Positions 43,444 through 52,288 are shown, counted from the stretch's first letter. The stretch is 64,000 bases of DNA from Streptomyces sp. NBC_00154 (GCF_026342835.1 NZ_JAPEMI010000002.1:186001-250000); one strand, 5' to 3'. Made by a program: numbers and translations. Notes: generated by a model from the letters alone, not told the origin.

Positions 43444-44549
43444 GCGGCCTCCCGAGATTCCTGGCGGAGTTGTTCCAGCACCGCGGCCAGACTGCGCGAA
43501 GTCGTGTCCCAGCCGGCCAGCGCAGTGCGCCGAGCCATGGCGGCCTCCTTCGCACGTCGGCGTTCGACCGGCTCACCGAGCCAGAGGCGCAACGCCGAGG
43601 CGAATGCTGCCGGGTCCTGCGGTGGTACCAGGAAGCCCGGCACGCCCCTGTCGGGTGCGTGTCCGACCGCTTCCGGGAGTCCACCGACCGCCGTCGCCAG
43701 TACGGGGACGCCGCGGGCAAGAGCCTCTGTCGCCACCATGCCGTACGTCTCGGCGTGCGAGGCGAGCACCAGCAGGTCGGCGGCGGCGTAGCTCGCGTTC
43801 AACTCAGTGCCTGTCCGTGGGCCGACGAGGTGTACCCGGTCGCCGAGGCTGTGCCGCCCGATCTGTTCCCGGATCCGGGCGACGTAGCCGGGATCCTGGC
43901 CCAGTCCGCCGACGCAGACGCAGTTCCACGGAAGATCTGCGACGGCCGCGAGGGACTCCACCAGCTGGAGCTGCCCCTTGCGCGGAGTCACAGAGGCCAC
44001 GCACAGCAGGCTCGGTGCGCGGTCGGTACCGGTTGCGGTGCCGACCGCCAGGGGTTCCGTGTCGGCTCCGGGGGCGGCGACGTGGACCCGGCCGGGGTCG
44101 AGTCCGTGGTGGGTCACGAGCCGGACGGCCGCCCAGTCACTGGTTGCCACGACTGCCGCCGCGGCCTGCAGCGTCCTGCGCTCTCCAGCGTTCAGGGCTG
44201 CTGCCGTGCCAGAGGTGAGGCCAGTCTCGTCGCCCAGCGGCAGGTGGACCAGCACCACCAGGCGCAGCCGTTCGGCCTCGGGAACGATGATCTCGGGGAC
44301 GGCGCAGGCAACGAGTCCGTCGAGGACGACGACGGCGCCGTCCGCCGACTCCCCGAGTATCCGGGTCAGTTCCGCACGTGCGGTGGCTCGGGGCTGTGGC
44401 CAGGTGCCCGCGACGGCGTACTCGTGGACCTGCCAGCCGATCCGGGGCAGGTCCCGGCACACTCTGCGGTCGTAGGTGTTGCCCCCACTCGGCGCGGACG
44501 GATCGTCGACGCCACCGGGCATCACCACAATGACCGAGCGCCCGGTCAT
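43440..44549 (-). CDS. GT4-type glycosyltransferase
   Basis: A 369-residue GT-B retaining glycosyltransferase. The N-terminal acceptor domain carries GGVDDPSAPSGGNTYDRRVC. The donor domain has CVASVTPRKGQ, GPRTGTELNASYAAADLLVL and the nucleotide-sugar signature HAETYGMVATEALARGVPVL. It would transfer a sugar or sugar phosphate from a nucleotide donor. ATG 44549 gives the family-like MTGRSVIVV start; ATG 44597, overlapping the upstream stop, is an alternative. A perfect hairpin covers ATG 44549. Confidence 0.85.
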   Translation of the reverse strand: MTGRSVIVVMPGGVDDPSAPSGGNTYDRRVCRDLPRIGWQVHEYAVAGTWPQPRATARAELTRILGESADGAVVVLDGLVACAVPEIIVPEAERLRLVVLVHLPLGDETGLTSGTAAALNAGERRTLQAAAAVVATSDWAAVRLVTHHGLDPGRVHVAAPGADTEPLAVGTATGTDRAPSLLCVASVTPRKGQLQLVESLAAVADLPWNCVCVGGLGQDPGYVARIREQIGRHSLGDRVHLVGPRTGTELNASYAAADLLVLASHAETYGMVATEALARGVPVLATAVGGLPEAVGHAPDRGVPGFLVPPQDPAAFASALRLWLGEPVERRRAKEAAMARRTALAGWDTTSRSLAAVLEQLRQESREAA

Positions 44550-44556
44550 TGTGGTG
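44523..44556. promoter_or_regulatory. Perfect 14-bp inverted repeat across the glycosyltransferase start codon
   Basis: CACCACAATGACCG (44523-44536) and CGGTCATTGTGGTG (44543-44556) flank a 6-base loop. In mRNA the ATG of the glycosyltransferase lies within the stem, so folding would hide it unless ribosomes arriving from the upstream gene open it. Confidence 0.55.
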
Positions 44557-44569
44557 GCAGCCGCGGGGT

Positions 44570-44968
44570 TCACAGGAGCCGCTCGTAGCTCGCCCATGCG
44601 ATGTGTGATTCGTGCAGGGTCACTGTGATGCCGGTCAGGCCATGTGCGCCCTCGCCCAGTGCTCCGGCGCGCACCTGGTCGGCCAGGCGGTCGGCGATGA
44701 CCTTGGCCAGGAATTCCGTCGAGGTGTTGATGTCCGCGAACTGGGATTCGTCATCGAGGTTGCGGTAGTTGAACTCGCCCACCACGCGTTTGAGTTCAGT
44801 GGTGGCCAGCCCGATGTCGACGACGATGTTGTCGGCGTCCAGCTCGGGACGGCGGAAGGAGGCGTCCACCACGTACGTCGCTCCGTGCAGACGCTGCGCG
44901 GGACCGAACACCTTCCCGCGGAAACTGTGGGCGATCATGAAGTGCTCGCGGACGGTGACACTGAACAA
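44570..44968 (-). CDS. 6-pyruvoyl-tetrahydropterin synthase/QueD-like protein with altered active site
   Basis: A 132-residue T-fold protein. It has MIAHSFRGKVFGPAQRLHGATY near the start, shown here as His14 and His28 of the zinc site. Where QueD has CGxxHGH, this has AQRLHGA: the catalytic Cys is Ala24 and the third zinc His is Ala30. The LDHxxLN His is also absent (FNYRNLDD), while the substrate-anchoring Glu in TLHESHIAW is kept. It matches the SCO6650 type of S. coelicolor. It likely acts on a GTP-derived pterin or pyrimidine by another chemistry. TTG start after AGGAGG. Confidence 0.87.
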   Translation of the reverse strand: MFSVTVREHFMIAHSFRGKVFGPAQRLHGATYVVDASFRRPELDADNIVVDIGLATTELKRVVGEFNYRNLDDESQFADINTSTEFLAKVIADRLADQVRAGALGEGAHGLTGITVTLHESHIAWASYERLL

Positions 44969-45079
44969 CGGCTGTGACCTCCTGGTCCGACCCATGTGGC
45001 CGCTCGCGGCCCTTGTCGTTCAGTACGGCTGGAACATGCTGTGCGTTCACGGCCCGGCAGGTTCAATGGCGAGTTTCGT

Positions 45080-46087
45080 TCAACGCTCAGCCGGCACCCG
45101 TGGCGCCGGAGTCGTGTCGTACCGCACGCGGTGGCACAACCCGGGAAGGTCACCCTTGCCGATCCTGGTCAGCACCGACGGCAGCTCCTCGAAGGCGCAT
45201 TCGCCCGTGATCAGTGCGTCGAAGGCGGGGTCGGCGAGCAGATCGAGCGAGAGCGCAAGCCGATCGGCGAAGGTACGGCGGGAGCTCCGGGCCGGAGAGA
45301 CGGTTCCCACTTGGCTGCCGCGCAGGACCAGACGACCGGAGTGGAAGGCCTCCCCGAGCGGCAGGCTGACTCGCCGGTCGCCGTACCAGCTCAGCTCCAG
45401 GACCGTGCCCTCCGGGGCGAGGAGCTCCAGCGAGCGGGTGAGCCCGCCTTCGGTGGCGCTGGCGTGGATGACGAGGTCGCAGTCGCCGAGGGCATGTTCG
45501 GGGAGCGCGAAGTCGACGCCCAGCGCCCGGGCAACGGCGGCACGGGTGGGATCGGAATCGACCAGCTGGACGCGGACGGCGGGGTACCGGGCGAGAAGAG
45601 CGGCGACGGAGCAGCCGATCATGCCGGCTCCGACGACGGCGATCCGGTCGCCGATCAGCGGTGCGGCGTCCCACAAGGCGTTCACCGCCGTCTCCACCGT
45701 TCCGGCCAGCACGGCCCGCCCGGCGGGGACGGTGTCCGGCACCGGGGTCACAGCACTCGCGGGGACGACGTACCGGCTCTGGTGCGGGTAGAGGCAGAAG
45801 ACCGTACGGCCCACGAGGTGACCCGGCCCTTCCTCGACAAGGCCGACGTTGAGATAGCCGTACTTGACCGGACCGGGGAAATCACCGTCCTGGAACGGCG
45901 CCCGCATCACGGTGTACTGACTCCCCGGTACGCCGCCGCGGAAGACGAGGCTCTCGGTGCCACGGCTCACACCGGAGAACAGCGTGCGCACCACGACGTC
46001 GTCGCCGGCCGGTTCCGGCAGCGGAACATCCCGTATCTCGCCATGGCCGGGGGAGCGGAGCCAGAAGGCGCGTGCGGTGCGCTCCAT
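45080..46087 (-). CDS. MDR-superfamily dehydrogenase without the usual zinc cysteines
   Basis: A 335-residue medium-chain dehydrogenase. The nucleotide-binding motif is VVGAGMIGCSVAAL. The N-terminal catalytic site, usually GVCHSD-like with Cys, reads FSGVSRGTES, and no four-cysteine structural zinc loop is present. It resembles the BchC/threonine-dehydrogenase-like group that oxidises secondary alcohols on large molecules. AGGAGG precedes ATG 46087. It is the first gene of the leftward operon that continues to the flippase; a 111-base gap separates it from the QueD-like gene. Confidence 0.85.
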   Translation of the reverse strand: MERTARAFWLRSPGHGEIRDVPLPEPAGDDVVVRTLFSGVSRGTESLVFRGGVPGSQYTVMRAPFQDGDFPGPVKYGYLNVGLVEEGPGHLVGRTVFCLYPHQSRYVVPASAVTPVPDTVPAGRAVLAGTVETAVNALWDAAPLIGDRIAVVGAGMIGCSVAALLARYPAVRVQLVDSDPTRAAVARALGVDFALPEHALGDCDLVIHASATEGGLTRSLELLAPEGTVLELSWYGDRRVSLPLGEAFHSGRLVLRGSQVGTVSPARSSRRTFADRLALSLDLLADPAFDALITGECAFEELPSVLTRIGKGDLPGLCHRVRYDTTPAPRVPAER

Positions 46088-46118
46088 CGATGACCTCCTG
46101 CTGAACGCTCGGGTGATG

Positions 46119-46152
46119 GTTTACGTTCTGATGATCGTGAGACCGCGTAAAC
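46119..46152. promoter_or_regulatory. Inverted repeat between divergent dehydrogenase and CDP-alcohol transferase genes
   Basis: GTTTACG (46119-46125) and CGTAAAC (46146-46152), centres 27 bp apart, lie in the 113-base divergent promoter region. This is a plausible shared operator. Confidence 0.4.
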
Positions 46153-46200
46153 GTACGCGGCTCTCGGCGAATGTGTCACACGGCAGGAGGACGGCGCGCG

Positions 46201-46959
46201 GTGACCCGGAGTAGCACATACAGAACTCGTCTGCTGCGGCCGGAGACGGCGTCGGGGGCAGCGGGGCAGACACTCCTGCTGGTTCTTCTCGGCACGACGA
46301 CCGGACTGGGAACCGCGGGATGGCTGACAGGCCTGGTCTTCACAGCCGGCGTGTGGGCCGTCCTCACACGTGCACTGGACCAGGCGGGCAACAGGCCCTT
46401 CGGTCCCGCCAATGGCGTCACCCTGGTCCGAACGACGCTCGTCGGGGGTGTGACCGCGCTGGTCGCAGATTCCTTCGTGAGCCGACCGCCGGTCGGCGTC
46501 CTGGTCGCCCTCACCACGGTGGCGCTGATTCTCGATGCAGTCGACGGCCACGTCGCCCGGCGCACTGGGACGGCGTCCTCCCTGGGGGCCCGCTTCGACA
46601 TGGAAGTCGACGCCTTCCTCATTTTGATGCTCAGCGTCTACGTCGCCATGTCACTGGGCACATGGGTGCTGTCGATCGGCGCCATGCGCTACGTATTCGT
46701 CGTGGCGGCCCGGGTCCTGCCGTGGCTGTCGGGACCGCTACGTCCGAGCGTGGCCCGTAAGACGGTGGCCGCCCTGCAGGGGATCATCCTGCTCGCCGTC
46801 GGCGCCGGGATCATGCCGCGTCTGCCCGCGTATGCAGCAGTCCTCGTGGCGCTGGCACTGCTCGTCTGGTCCTTCGCGCGTGACATCGGGTGGCTGTGGT
46901 GCGTCAGGTCCCGTGAAAACGCAGGGGAGGTCCGGGACAGGATGTTCGAAAACGCATGA
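46201..46959 (+). CDS. CDP-alcohol phosphatidyltransferase family membrane enzyme
   Basis: A 252-residue integral membrane enzyme. The full family signature D..DG..AR........G...D...D is present as DAVDGHVARRTGTASSLG then ARFDMEVD, about residues 118-143. Such enzymes exchange CMP of a CDP-activated lipid or alcohol for another hydroxyl compound. Several hydrophobic helices flank the motif. The GTG start follows AGGAGG with a 10-base spacer. It diverges from the dehydrogenase operon, hinting that the pathway product or its carrier is a lipid. Confidence 0.9.
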   Translation: MTRSSTYRTRLLRPETASGAAGQTLLLVLLGTTTGLGTAGWLTGLVFTAGVWAVLTRALDQAGNRPFGPANGVTLVRTTLVGGVTALVADSFVSRPPVGVLVALTTVALILDAVDGHVARRTGTASSLGARFDMEVDAFLILMLSVYVAMSLGTWVLSIGAMRYVFVVAARVLPWLSGPLRPSVARKTVAALQGIILLAVGAGIMPRLPAYAAVLVALALLVWSFARDIGWLWCVRSRENAGEVRDRMFENA

Positions 46960-47022
46960 TCGCTCGCTTGACCGGTCACGTCGTGGAACGGTTGTGAGGG
47001 ACCTCTTCGCACTGGGGCCACT

Positions 47023-48702
47023 TCACTGGAGTGCCCCGTGCTCGCTCGCTGCCCGGCGGTAGATCGTGATCGAGTGTCCCACTTCGTCGATGCGCTTGCT
47101 GGTGTTGATCAGCGTCGCCAGACGGCGATCGGCTTTGGCGACCGAGGAGTCCGACACGACGAGGAGCCCGTGAACCTCGCTCGGGGGGACCTTGCGCGGG
47201 TCGGACGCGTCGATGCCGTAGTAGGAGGGCACGCCGCTGCCTTTGTAGACGAGCCAGATCCTCTCGTCCGGGTACCGCTGCCGCAGACGGGCGGCCAACC
47301 GGCCCAGGTCCTGACCCCAATCGACGTTCGAGTCGTGCAGTCGCAGGTGAGTCCTGGTCGGACCGCCGAACGCCTCGTTGGAGTACGGCAGGTAGTACGG
47401 GTACGTCCGCAGCGAGCTCGCCGCAACGAAAAGGATCAGCGCCGCGGTCGCGATGTGCGCCGACCGCCGTCGGAAGGCGGTCACGCCGGCCGCGGCAACG
47501 GCCAGGAACACCGGCATGAAGAGGGCGTACCGGACGCCGAGATCACGGGACCCGGTCAGGGCCGCGGCCAGCAGCACCACCGGGGGAACCAGTACGTACG
47601 GTGCCGCAGGCCGCAACCGGGGCACCCTCACGGTGGCGACGGCACCGGTCGACCACAGCGCGAGCATGCCCAGCGGCGTCTTTATCAGCAGCGCGGCAGG
47701 CAGGTAATACCACAGCGAACCGTGGTAATGGCGGCCGAACAGGAAGCCGCTCCACGTCATGTTCTCGAAGCCGAACTGGATGCGCATACCGTCCCGGTAC
47801 GGCTCCGGGAACGGGAGCCGGTCGACGACGCGTGCGCGCCACCCGTGGGTGACCGGCAGGTTCTCGGGTCCGGCCCATCGCAACTGCGGGTCGACGGCGA
47901 GGTAGGTGGCCCACACCACGGCGATCGCGACCAGCGCCACGACCAAGGCGGCTGCCACGCCGAGCACGAGAAGCCGCATCCGCTCGCGGGGGCCGGGGCT
48001 GCGCGTCCGGTGGGCGTAGCAGACCGACAGGACGACCAGGAACAACAGCACCGGAACCGCGGGCAACGCGCTCATCTTCGTGGCCACGGCCGCGCCGAGC
48101 GCCCCTCCGGCCAGCGGGAGGCAGTGGCGAGGCCTCCGCCGCGCCCGCCACAGCAACCAGACCGACGTCAGCAGGAAGCCGGCCATCGGCACGTCAAGTG
48201 TGGCCAGCGACCCGTGCGCGATGATGTCGGGCGAGAACGCGTACAGACCGAGCGCCACCAATCCGCCCACGGGGCCGGCGAGGTCACGGGCGAACGCGAG
48301 GACAACCAGCCCGAACAGCAGCGTCAGCACGATCATCGGCAACCGCGCCAACAGCATCAGACGCCACGGATCATTGCCCGATTCGTACAGGAGGTGCCGT
48401 CCGAGCTCCGTCTGATCGCCGACGAAGGCGCGGTCGAGGTGCGCGTCGGCGAATGCCGTCCCGGACGCGATGAGCAGCTTGCCCAGCGGCGGATGTTCGG
48501 GGTTGTAGCGCAGGCTGCGCTGCTGCAGGTAGATCTCCGCCGTGCCCACGTACACGGGCTCGTCGATCGTCGGGGTCTGCTTCACGGCCGTCGTGACCAT
48601 CGCGACCGCCATCTCGGCGAGGAGCGCGACCACGACGAGTGCGAACAGCCACCGTCGGTGTCTCCGCAGCCCTTCGCCTGCTCGTCGAGCGGCCTGCCGC
48701 AT
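47023..48702 (-). CDS. PMT/GT39-type membrane glycosyltransferase
   Basis: A polytopic protein of about 559 residues. The first external loop has TIDEPVYVGTAEIYLQQ with the acidic pair used by lipid-phosphosugar-dependent transferases, then NPEHPPLGKLL, the GT39/ArnT pattern. About eleven helices follow, with a C-terminal soluble domain (HDSNVDWGQDLGRLAARL, GIDASDPRKVPP). It probably uses a polyprenyl-phosphate sugar at the outer membrane face. ATG 48702 has GGAAGG upstream; the frame is open to GTG 48798. Confidence 0.83.
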   Translation of the reverse strand: MRQAARRAGEGLRRHRRWLFALVVVALLAEMAVAMVTTAVKQTPTIDEPVYVGTAEIYLQQRSLRYNPEHPPLGKLLIASGTAFADAHLDRAFVGDQTELGRHLLYESGNDPWRLMLLARLPMIVLTLLFGLVVLAFARDLAGPVGGLVALGLYAFSPDIIAHGSLATLDVPMAGFLLTSVWLLWRARRRPRHCLPLAGGALGAAVATKMSALPAVPVLLFLVVLSVCYAHRTRSPGPRERMRLLVLGVAAALVVALVAIAVVWATYLAVDPQLRWAGPENLPVTHGWRARVVDRLPFPEPYRDGMRIQFGFENMTWSGFLFGRHYHGSLWYYLPAALLIKTPLGMLALWSTGAVATVRVPRLRPAAPYVLVPPVVLLAAALTGSRDLGVRYALFMPVFLAVAAAGVTAFRRRSAHIATAALILFVAASSLRTYPYYLPYSNEAFGGPTRTHLRLHDSNVDWGQDLGRLAARLRQRYPDERIWLVYKGSGVPSYYGIDASDPRKVPPSEVHGLLVVSDSSVAKADRRLATLINTSKRIDEVGHSITIYRRAASEHGALQ

Positions 48703-48814
48703 CAGTGCGCGAACCTTCCATTCCTTCTGTCGCGCATCCGACGTGACGTCGACTGTGCTGTGGCGGTTCGACGCGACACCATGGCTCCACCTGGTCACCT
48801 GCTGATGCCTCTGG

Positions 48815-50638
48815 TCACCGGGTCGGCGGGGACGAATCGGGGCCTGACTGCGGACCGAAGGCGGTCAGGAAGCGGTCGCGGAAGGTGTCCATTTTCCACA
48901 CCGGAGCGGACGGGCCGGGCTTCAGGCCGTCCTGCCAGCCCCAGCCGGAAACACGGTCCATCACGGCCGGATCGCGGGCGACGATCGCGACCGGTACGTC
49001 CCGGCCGAACTCGCCGCCGGTGACGGTCGTCACCGGCTGGTGGTCACCGAGGAAGACGAGCACCGTGTTGTCGTCGCCGTACTTCTCCACGTAGGAGATG
49101 AGGCTGTGCAACGAGTACTCGATGGCACGCCGGTACTCGGTTCGCACCTGGGCGGGGTCCCGCCACACTTCTTTGGGGTCCTTGCCGGCCTTCTTCATGG
49201 CGTAGTACACCGAGCCGTCACCGACCTCGTCCCAGCCGGTCATCCTTGGTATCGGCGCCCAGGGATTGTGACTGGAGGCGAGAATGATCTCTGCCATCAA
49301 TGGGTCGCGCCCCGGCTTGCCGTGCTCCAGGCGTTCGAACGCGGACAGACTGTACTGGTCGGGTACGGGCGTCCAGCTGAACTTCGGGCCCTTGTACGCG
49401 AGCTGCCGGGAGTCGTGGATGTGGTCGAGGCCGAAGAATTTCCCCTCCGGCCAGGCCCGGGTGACGCCCGGCATGATGCCGACCGTCCGCCAGGCGTTGG
49501 CGCGCCGGAAGGCGCCGGTGAGCGTCAGGCGGTTGCTCGAGGTGACGCTGCGATAGCGCTGCTGATTGTCGATCCACAGGCCTGACATGAAGGTGGTGTG
49601 GGCCAGCCAGCTACCGGCGCCCGTCGTCGGGGAGGTGAGCCAGCCGCTTCGCGAGGAGAACCCCGCCGCGCTCAGCCGACTGGTCCCGTCCGCGAGCACC
49701 GCGTCGACCTGTGACGCCATCGCCGGGTCCTCGACTGCGGAGCGGCCGTAGCTTTCGATGAAGGTGAAGATGACATCCTTGCCGCGCAGCCCGGTCAGCA
49801 GCTGGTCGGCCGGGGTGTCGCCGAAGGCATCGACGGCAGACTCCTTCCGGAACTCCCGCTCGTCCCTGAGGCCGGCACGCACCGAGTCGGCACGGTCCTC
49901 GACGAGGGTGGCCGTGTTCCTGGAAGCGACCGGCACACCGGCGATCTGCGTGCCGAGTGCCGTGAAGGTGATCCAGGCGGTCCCGAGCACCAAGGTGGTA
50001 CGGGTCGCCACGGCGCTGTGCCGGACCGAGAGGCGGCTCAGCCGGACCACGGCCAGCGTCATGAAGGCGAGCAAGGCGAGAGCGAGGGCCGCGATCCCGA
50101 TCAGCGCACCGATCGCGTCGGCCCGGCCGACCGAGTCCCTGAGGAACGCCTCTGCATCGTCGAGCAGGATCCAGTCGAGTACCGGATCGAACGGCCGGTC
50201 GAGACTCGCGTAGAAACCCATGTCGAGGAACTTCACGATGGTCAGCAGGCCGAGGCCCACCCCGGCGAGCACCGCCATCACCCGCCTCACCTTCGGCGGC
50301 AGGACGAGCAGTATGGCGACGCCGAGGATCCCCTCCACCGGAATGCGGGCGAATGCGCCGGGCGTGAGTCGGCTGACCTGGTTCGGCAGAAGAAGGGCGA
50401 AGAGCACGAGCGCGGTGGCCAGCGCAGTGGTCACCCACGCCACGCTCCGCACCGCGACCGGATGCCTTTCCCGCCGGCCACGGGCGACGGCCTCGCCGGG
50501 GTCGTCACCTGCGGCGCCGTCCGGGCCCGCGGCGTCACAGCCTGGGACGTGCTCCGGGGAACCGTCCCGTGTCGGGCTCTCCTCAGTGCGTGCGCTATCT
50601 GTATGGGGCGGGACCGGAGCGTGGTCAGGGTGCGACAC
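48815..50638 (-). CDS. LTA-synthase-like sulfatase/phosphoglycerol transferase membrane protein
   Basis: A 607-residue protein. A disordered, charged N-terminus (about 60 residues) precedes four to five transmembrane helices and an extracellular alkaline-phosphatase-fold domain: FTFIESYGRSA (first metal Glu), HTTFMSGLW (region of the catalytic Thr), and VFLGDHQP (metal Asp-His). Relatives transfer phosphoglycerol or phosphoethanolamine to polymers, or cleave sulfates. It lies just upstream of the GT39-type gene. GTG 50638 follows GGAAGGA; the longer frame from 50707 has no ribosome site. Confidence 0.85.
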   Translation of the reverse strand: MSHPDHAPVPPHTDSARTEESPTRDGSPEHVPGCDAAGPDGAAGDDPGEAVARGRRERHPVAVRSVAWVTTALATALVLFALLLPNQVSRLTPGAFARIPVEGILGVAILLVLPPKVRRVMAVLAGVGLGLLTIVKFLDMGFYASLDRPFDPVLDWILLDDAEAFLRDSVGRADAIGALIGIAALALALLAFMTLAVVRLSRLSVRHSAVATRTTLVLGTAWITFTALGTQIAGVPVASRNTATLVEDRADSVRAGLRDEREFRKESAVDAFGDTPADQLLTGLRGKDVIFTFIESYGRSAVEDPAMASQVDAVLADGTSRLSAAGFSSRSGWLTSPTTGAGSWLAHTTFMSGLWIDNQQRYRSVTSSNRLTLTGAFRRANAWRTVGIMPGVTRAWPEGKFFGLDHIHDSRQLAYKGPKFSWTPVPDQYSLSAFERLEHGKPGRDPLMAEIILASSHNPWAPIPRMTGWDEVGDGSVYYAMKKAGKDPKEVWRDPAQVRTEYRRAIEYSLHSLISYVEKYGDDNTVLVFLGDHQPVTTVTGGEFGRDVPVAIVARDPAVMDRVSGWGWQDGLKPGPSAPVWKMDTFRDRFLTAFGPQSGPDSSPPTR

Positions 50639-51234
50639 CCGAAGATCCTTCCGTGCGAAGCCAAATGGTGGCACGGCGGACCAGGTTGGGGGGCCGGATT
50701 CCGCCACCCATCATGTACGGCTTGGAGGCGGCTCCAGTTCAAGCAAGCACTGCGGTTTCGTGGGAAAGCTGAACGCGTCGTCGGTTCGGGGGTGTCTGGG
50801 CTTTTCGTGCCGTTCCTAGCCAGTGTGCATGAGTGAGTCTTGGACCCACTGCTGCGTGCTGGGCGCATCCCGAACGGTGTTGGATGCGCTGGGTTCCCGC
50901 TTTCGCTTCCCGCTCGGCGACGGCCCTCCGGGGGGCCGGTCCGTGGTGGGTGGGCGGGTTCCCTCACGCTCCCGGTCACCTGGTCCGGCCTGGGCGGTCC
51001 GATGCCCCGCACGATCACTCCGGTCGTGTGGGGGCGGTGCCGTCCGACGCCGGACCGGGTGTCCGAGGGCGCGTCGTCCGATCGCGATACCTGCGGCATC
51101 GTGACGGGACATGGTGCGGTGGGGGGTGGCCCGGTTGGCTTCCATGCGGTCGGCTCACTCCGCACCCCGGTGCGCGAACTCCCGCTCACCACCGCTCACT
51201 TCGGCTCAGTAAATTGACAACAGCTCACAACCCC
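50639..51234. other. Gap without a supported gene
   Basis: About 600 bases upstream of the sulfatase gene. All open frames are arginine/proline-rich shadows without motifs. The segment ends at the decayed MFS transporter. Confidence 0.5.
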
Positions 51235-51600
51235 TGGGCGAGAATGAGCCTGGCCGACCAGTCGGCTCGCCACCGTCGTCAGCGCAACGGTGCGGTTGCG
51301 GACCCACGACGCCCAGTCGAACCGGTCGCCTCAGAGGGTCACCCACAGCAGCAGTGCGCTGACCCCGCTCATGATGAGGACGGCACCCAGATAGTCGATC
51401 TTCACCTCCCTGCGGACCGTGGGCAGCTTCAGGGACAGCTGGAGCAGCACGATCGCGAGCAGGGCGAACGGCACACCGATGAAGAAGCACCGGCGCCACC
51501 CCAGCCAGGAGATGTCCACGAGCACGCCGCCGATGAGCGGTCCCGCGACGGTGCCGACGGCGAAGACGGCGCCGAAGACCCGGACGCCGTCATGAACCAC
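51235..51600 (-). pseudogene. Decayed MFS multidrug transporter (DHA2/EmrB type) fragment
   Basis: The frame encodes helices four to six of a 14-helix drug/H+ antiporter: FAVGTVAGPLIGGVLVD, LGWRRCFFIGVPFALLAIVL, YLGAVLIMSGVSALLLWVTL. An in-frame TGA at 51331 interrupts it, after which family-like sequence resumes (GDRFDWASW, then VRNRTVALTTVASRLVGQ) with the intervening helices missing. Both ends of the gene are lost. It is a remnant with a nonsense codon plus deletions. Confidence 0.82.
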
Positions 51601-51653
51601 GAAGCCGCTGTGCGATCGAGCCGGTGTCAGTGCTTCGATGGAATGCTGTTCGC

Positions 51654-51923
51654 ATGGACGAGCTCATGCGGCAGCGTCGCGTCTACGGCGCCGACCACGA
51701 CGACCCCGACCCCGGACCGAAAGCGGGCCACGAGTACCGGGAGCTGGTCGGCGGCCCCCTCGACGGCCTGCTCGTGGACGTCACCGGGTGGACCGATGCA
51801 GCGCTGCGCGAAGGCGCGAGGCTGATCACGGAGATCGGGGCCTACGGTCCTGGCGGGCGGGCCGAGTACAAGCCCAGGCTGGTCGAACCTTTGAAGTGGG
51901 ACTGGCGTGGTGACACCCCCTGA
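51654..51923 (+). CDS. Small hypothetical protein
   Basis: An 89-residue soluble protein starting MDELMRQRRVYGADHDDPDP, with GHEYRELVGGPLDGLLVDVTGW, ALREGARLITEIGAYGPGGRAEY and a final WDWRGDTP. The segment GGPLDGLLVDVTGW looks like a short beta-hairpin domain. I do not know the family. It sits between the MFS remnant and the IS607 element, so it may be a survivor of a larger lost locus. Confidence 0.6.
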   Translation: MDELMRQRRVYGADHDDPDPGPKAGHEYRELVGGPLDGLLVDVTGWTDAALREGARLITEIGAYGPGGRAEYKPRLVEPLKWDWRGDTP

Positions 51924-52288
51924 CCGGTGATCCAGCTGCACGCCCACGACTGAGGCGACGGGTGCCCGCCGAGATCGGGCTCGACCCGGAGACAGTCGAC
52001 GCACTCGCTCCCAAGGCCTGACCGCGCGCGTCGGCTGTATCCCGAGCGGATGGCGACGGTGTACGCCGAGCGGGTTGGTCGGTTCTGGTGAGACCGGTGG
52101 AGAATCCGGCACCACTTACCCAACAGGGGGTACCCGCCGGGCCTCAGGGAGCGCAGAGCCCGGCCGCCGGGTGGGAAATGGCACCGGCGGCCGGGTGGCA
52201 GGGGTGATGCGGGTGCGAGCCAGGGGTGAACAACAGTTCCCACTTTTTTCAGTGGATATCCGTCATCCTCAGTGAATAACCTGATGTC
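51924..52288. other. Left flank of the IS607 element with gene scraps
   Basis: Short protein-like stretches (VPAEIGLDPETVDALAPKA, LYPERMATVYAERVGRFW) end in stops and suggest debris of another gene. A GC-rich hairpin (GGCGGCCGGG-like around 52150-52200) follows. The left end of the IS607 element must lie between about 52200 and 52288 but has no clear boundary. Confidence 0.4.

Noticed and set aside
52080..52125. A segment resembling a cobalamin-riboswitch core (CCGGTGGAGAATCCGGCACC)
   Set aside because: It lacks the GCCACTG box and the closing GGAAG.C.GACCC helix, unlike the true riboswitch at 24864, and no B12-related gene follows.
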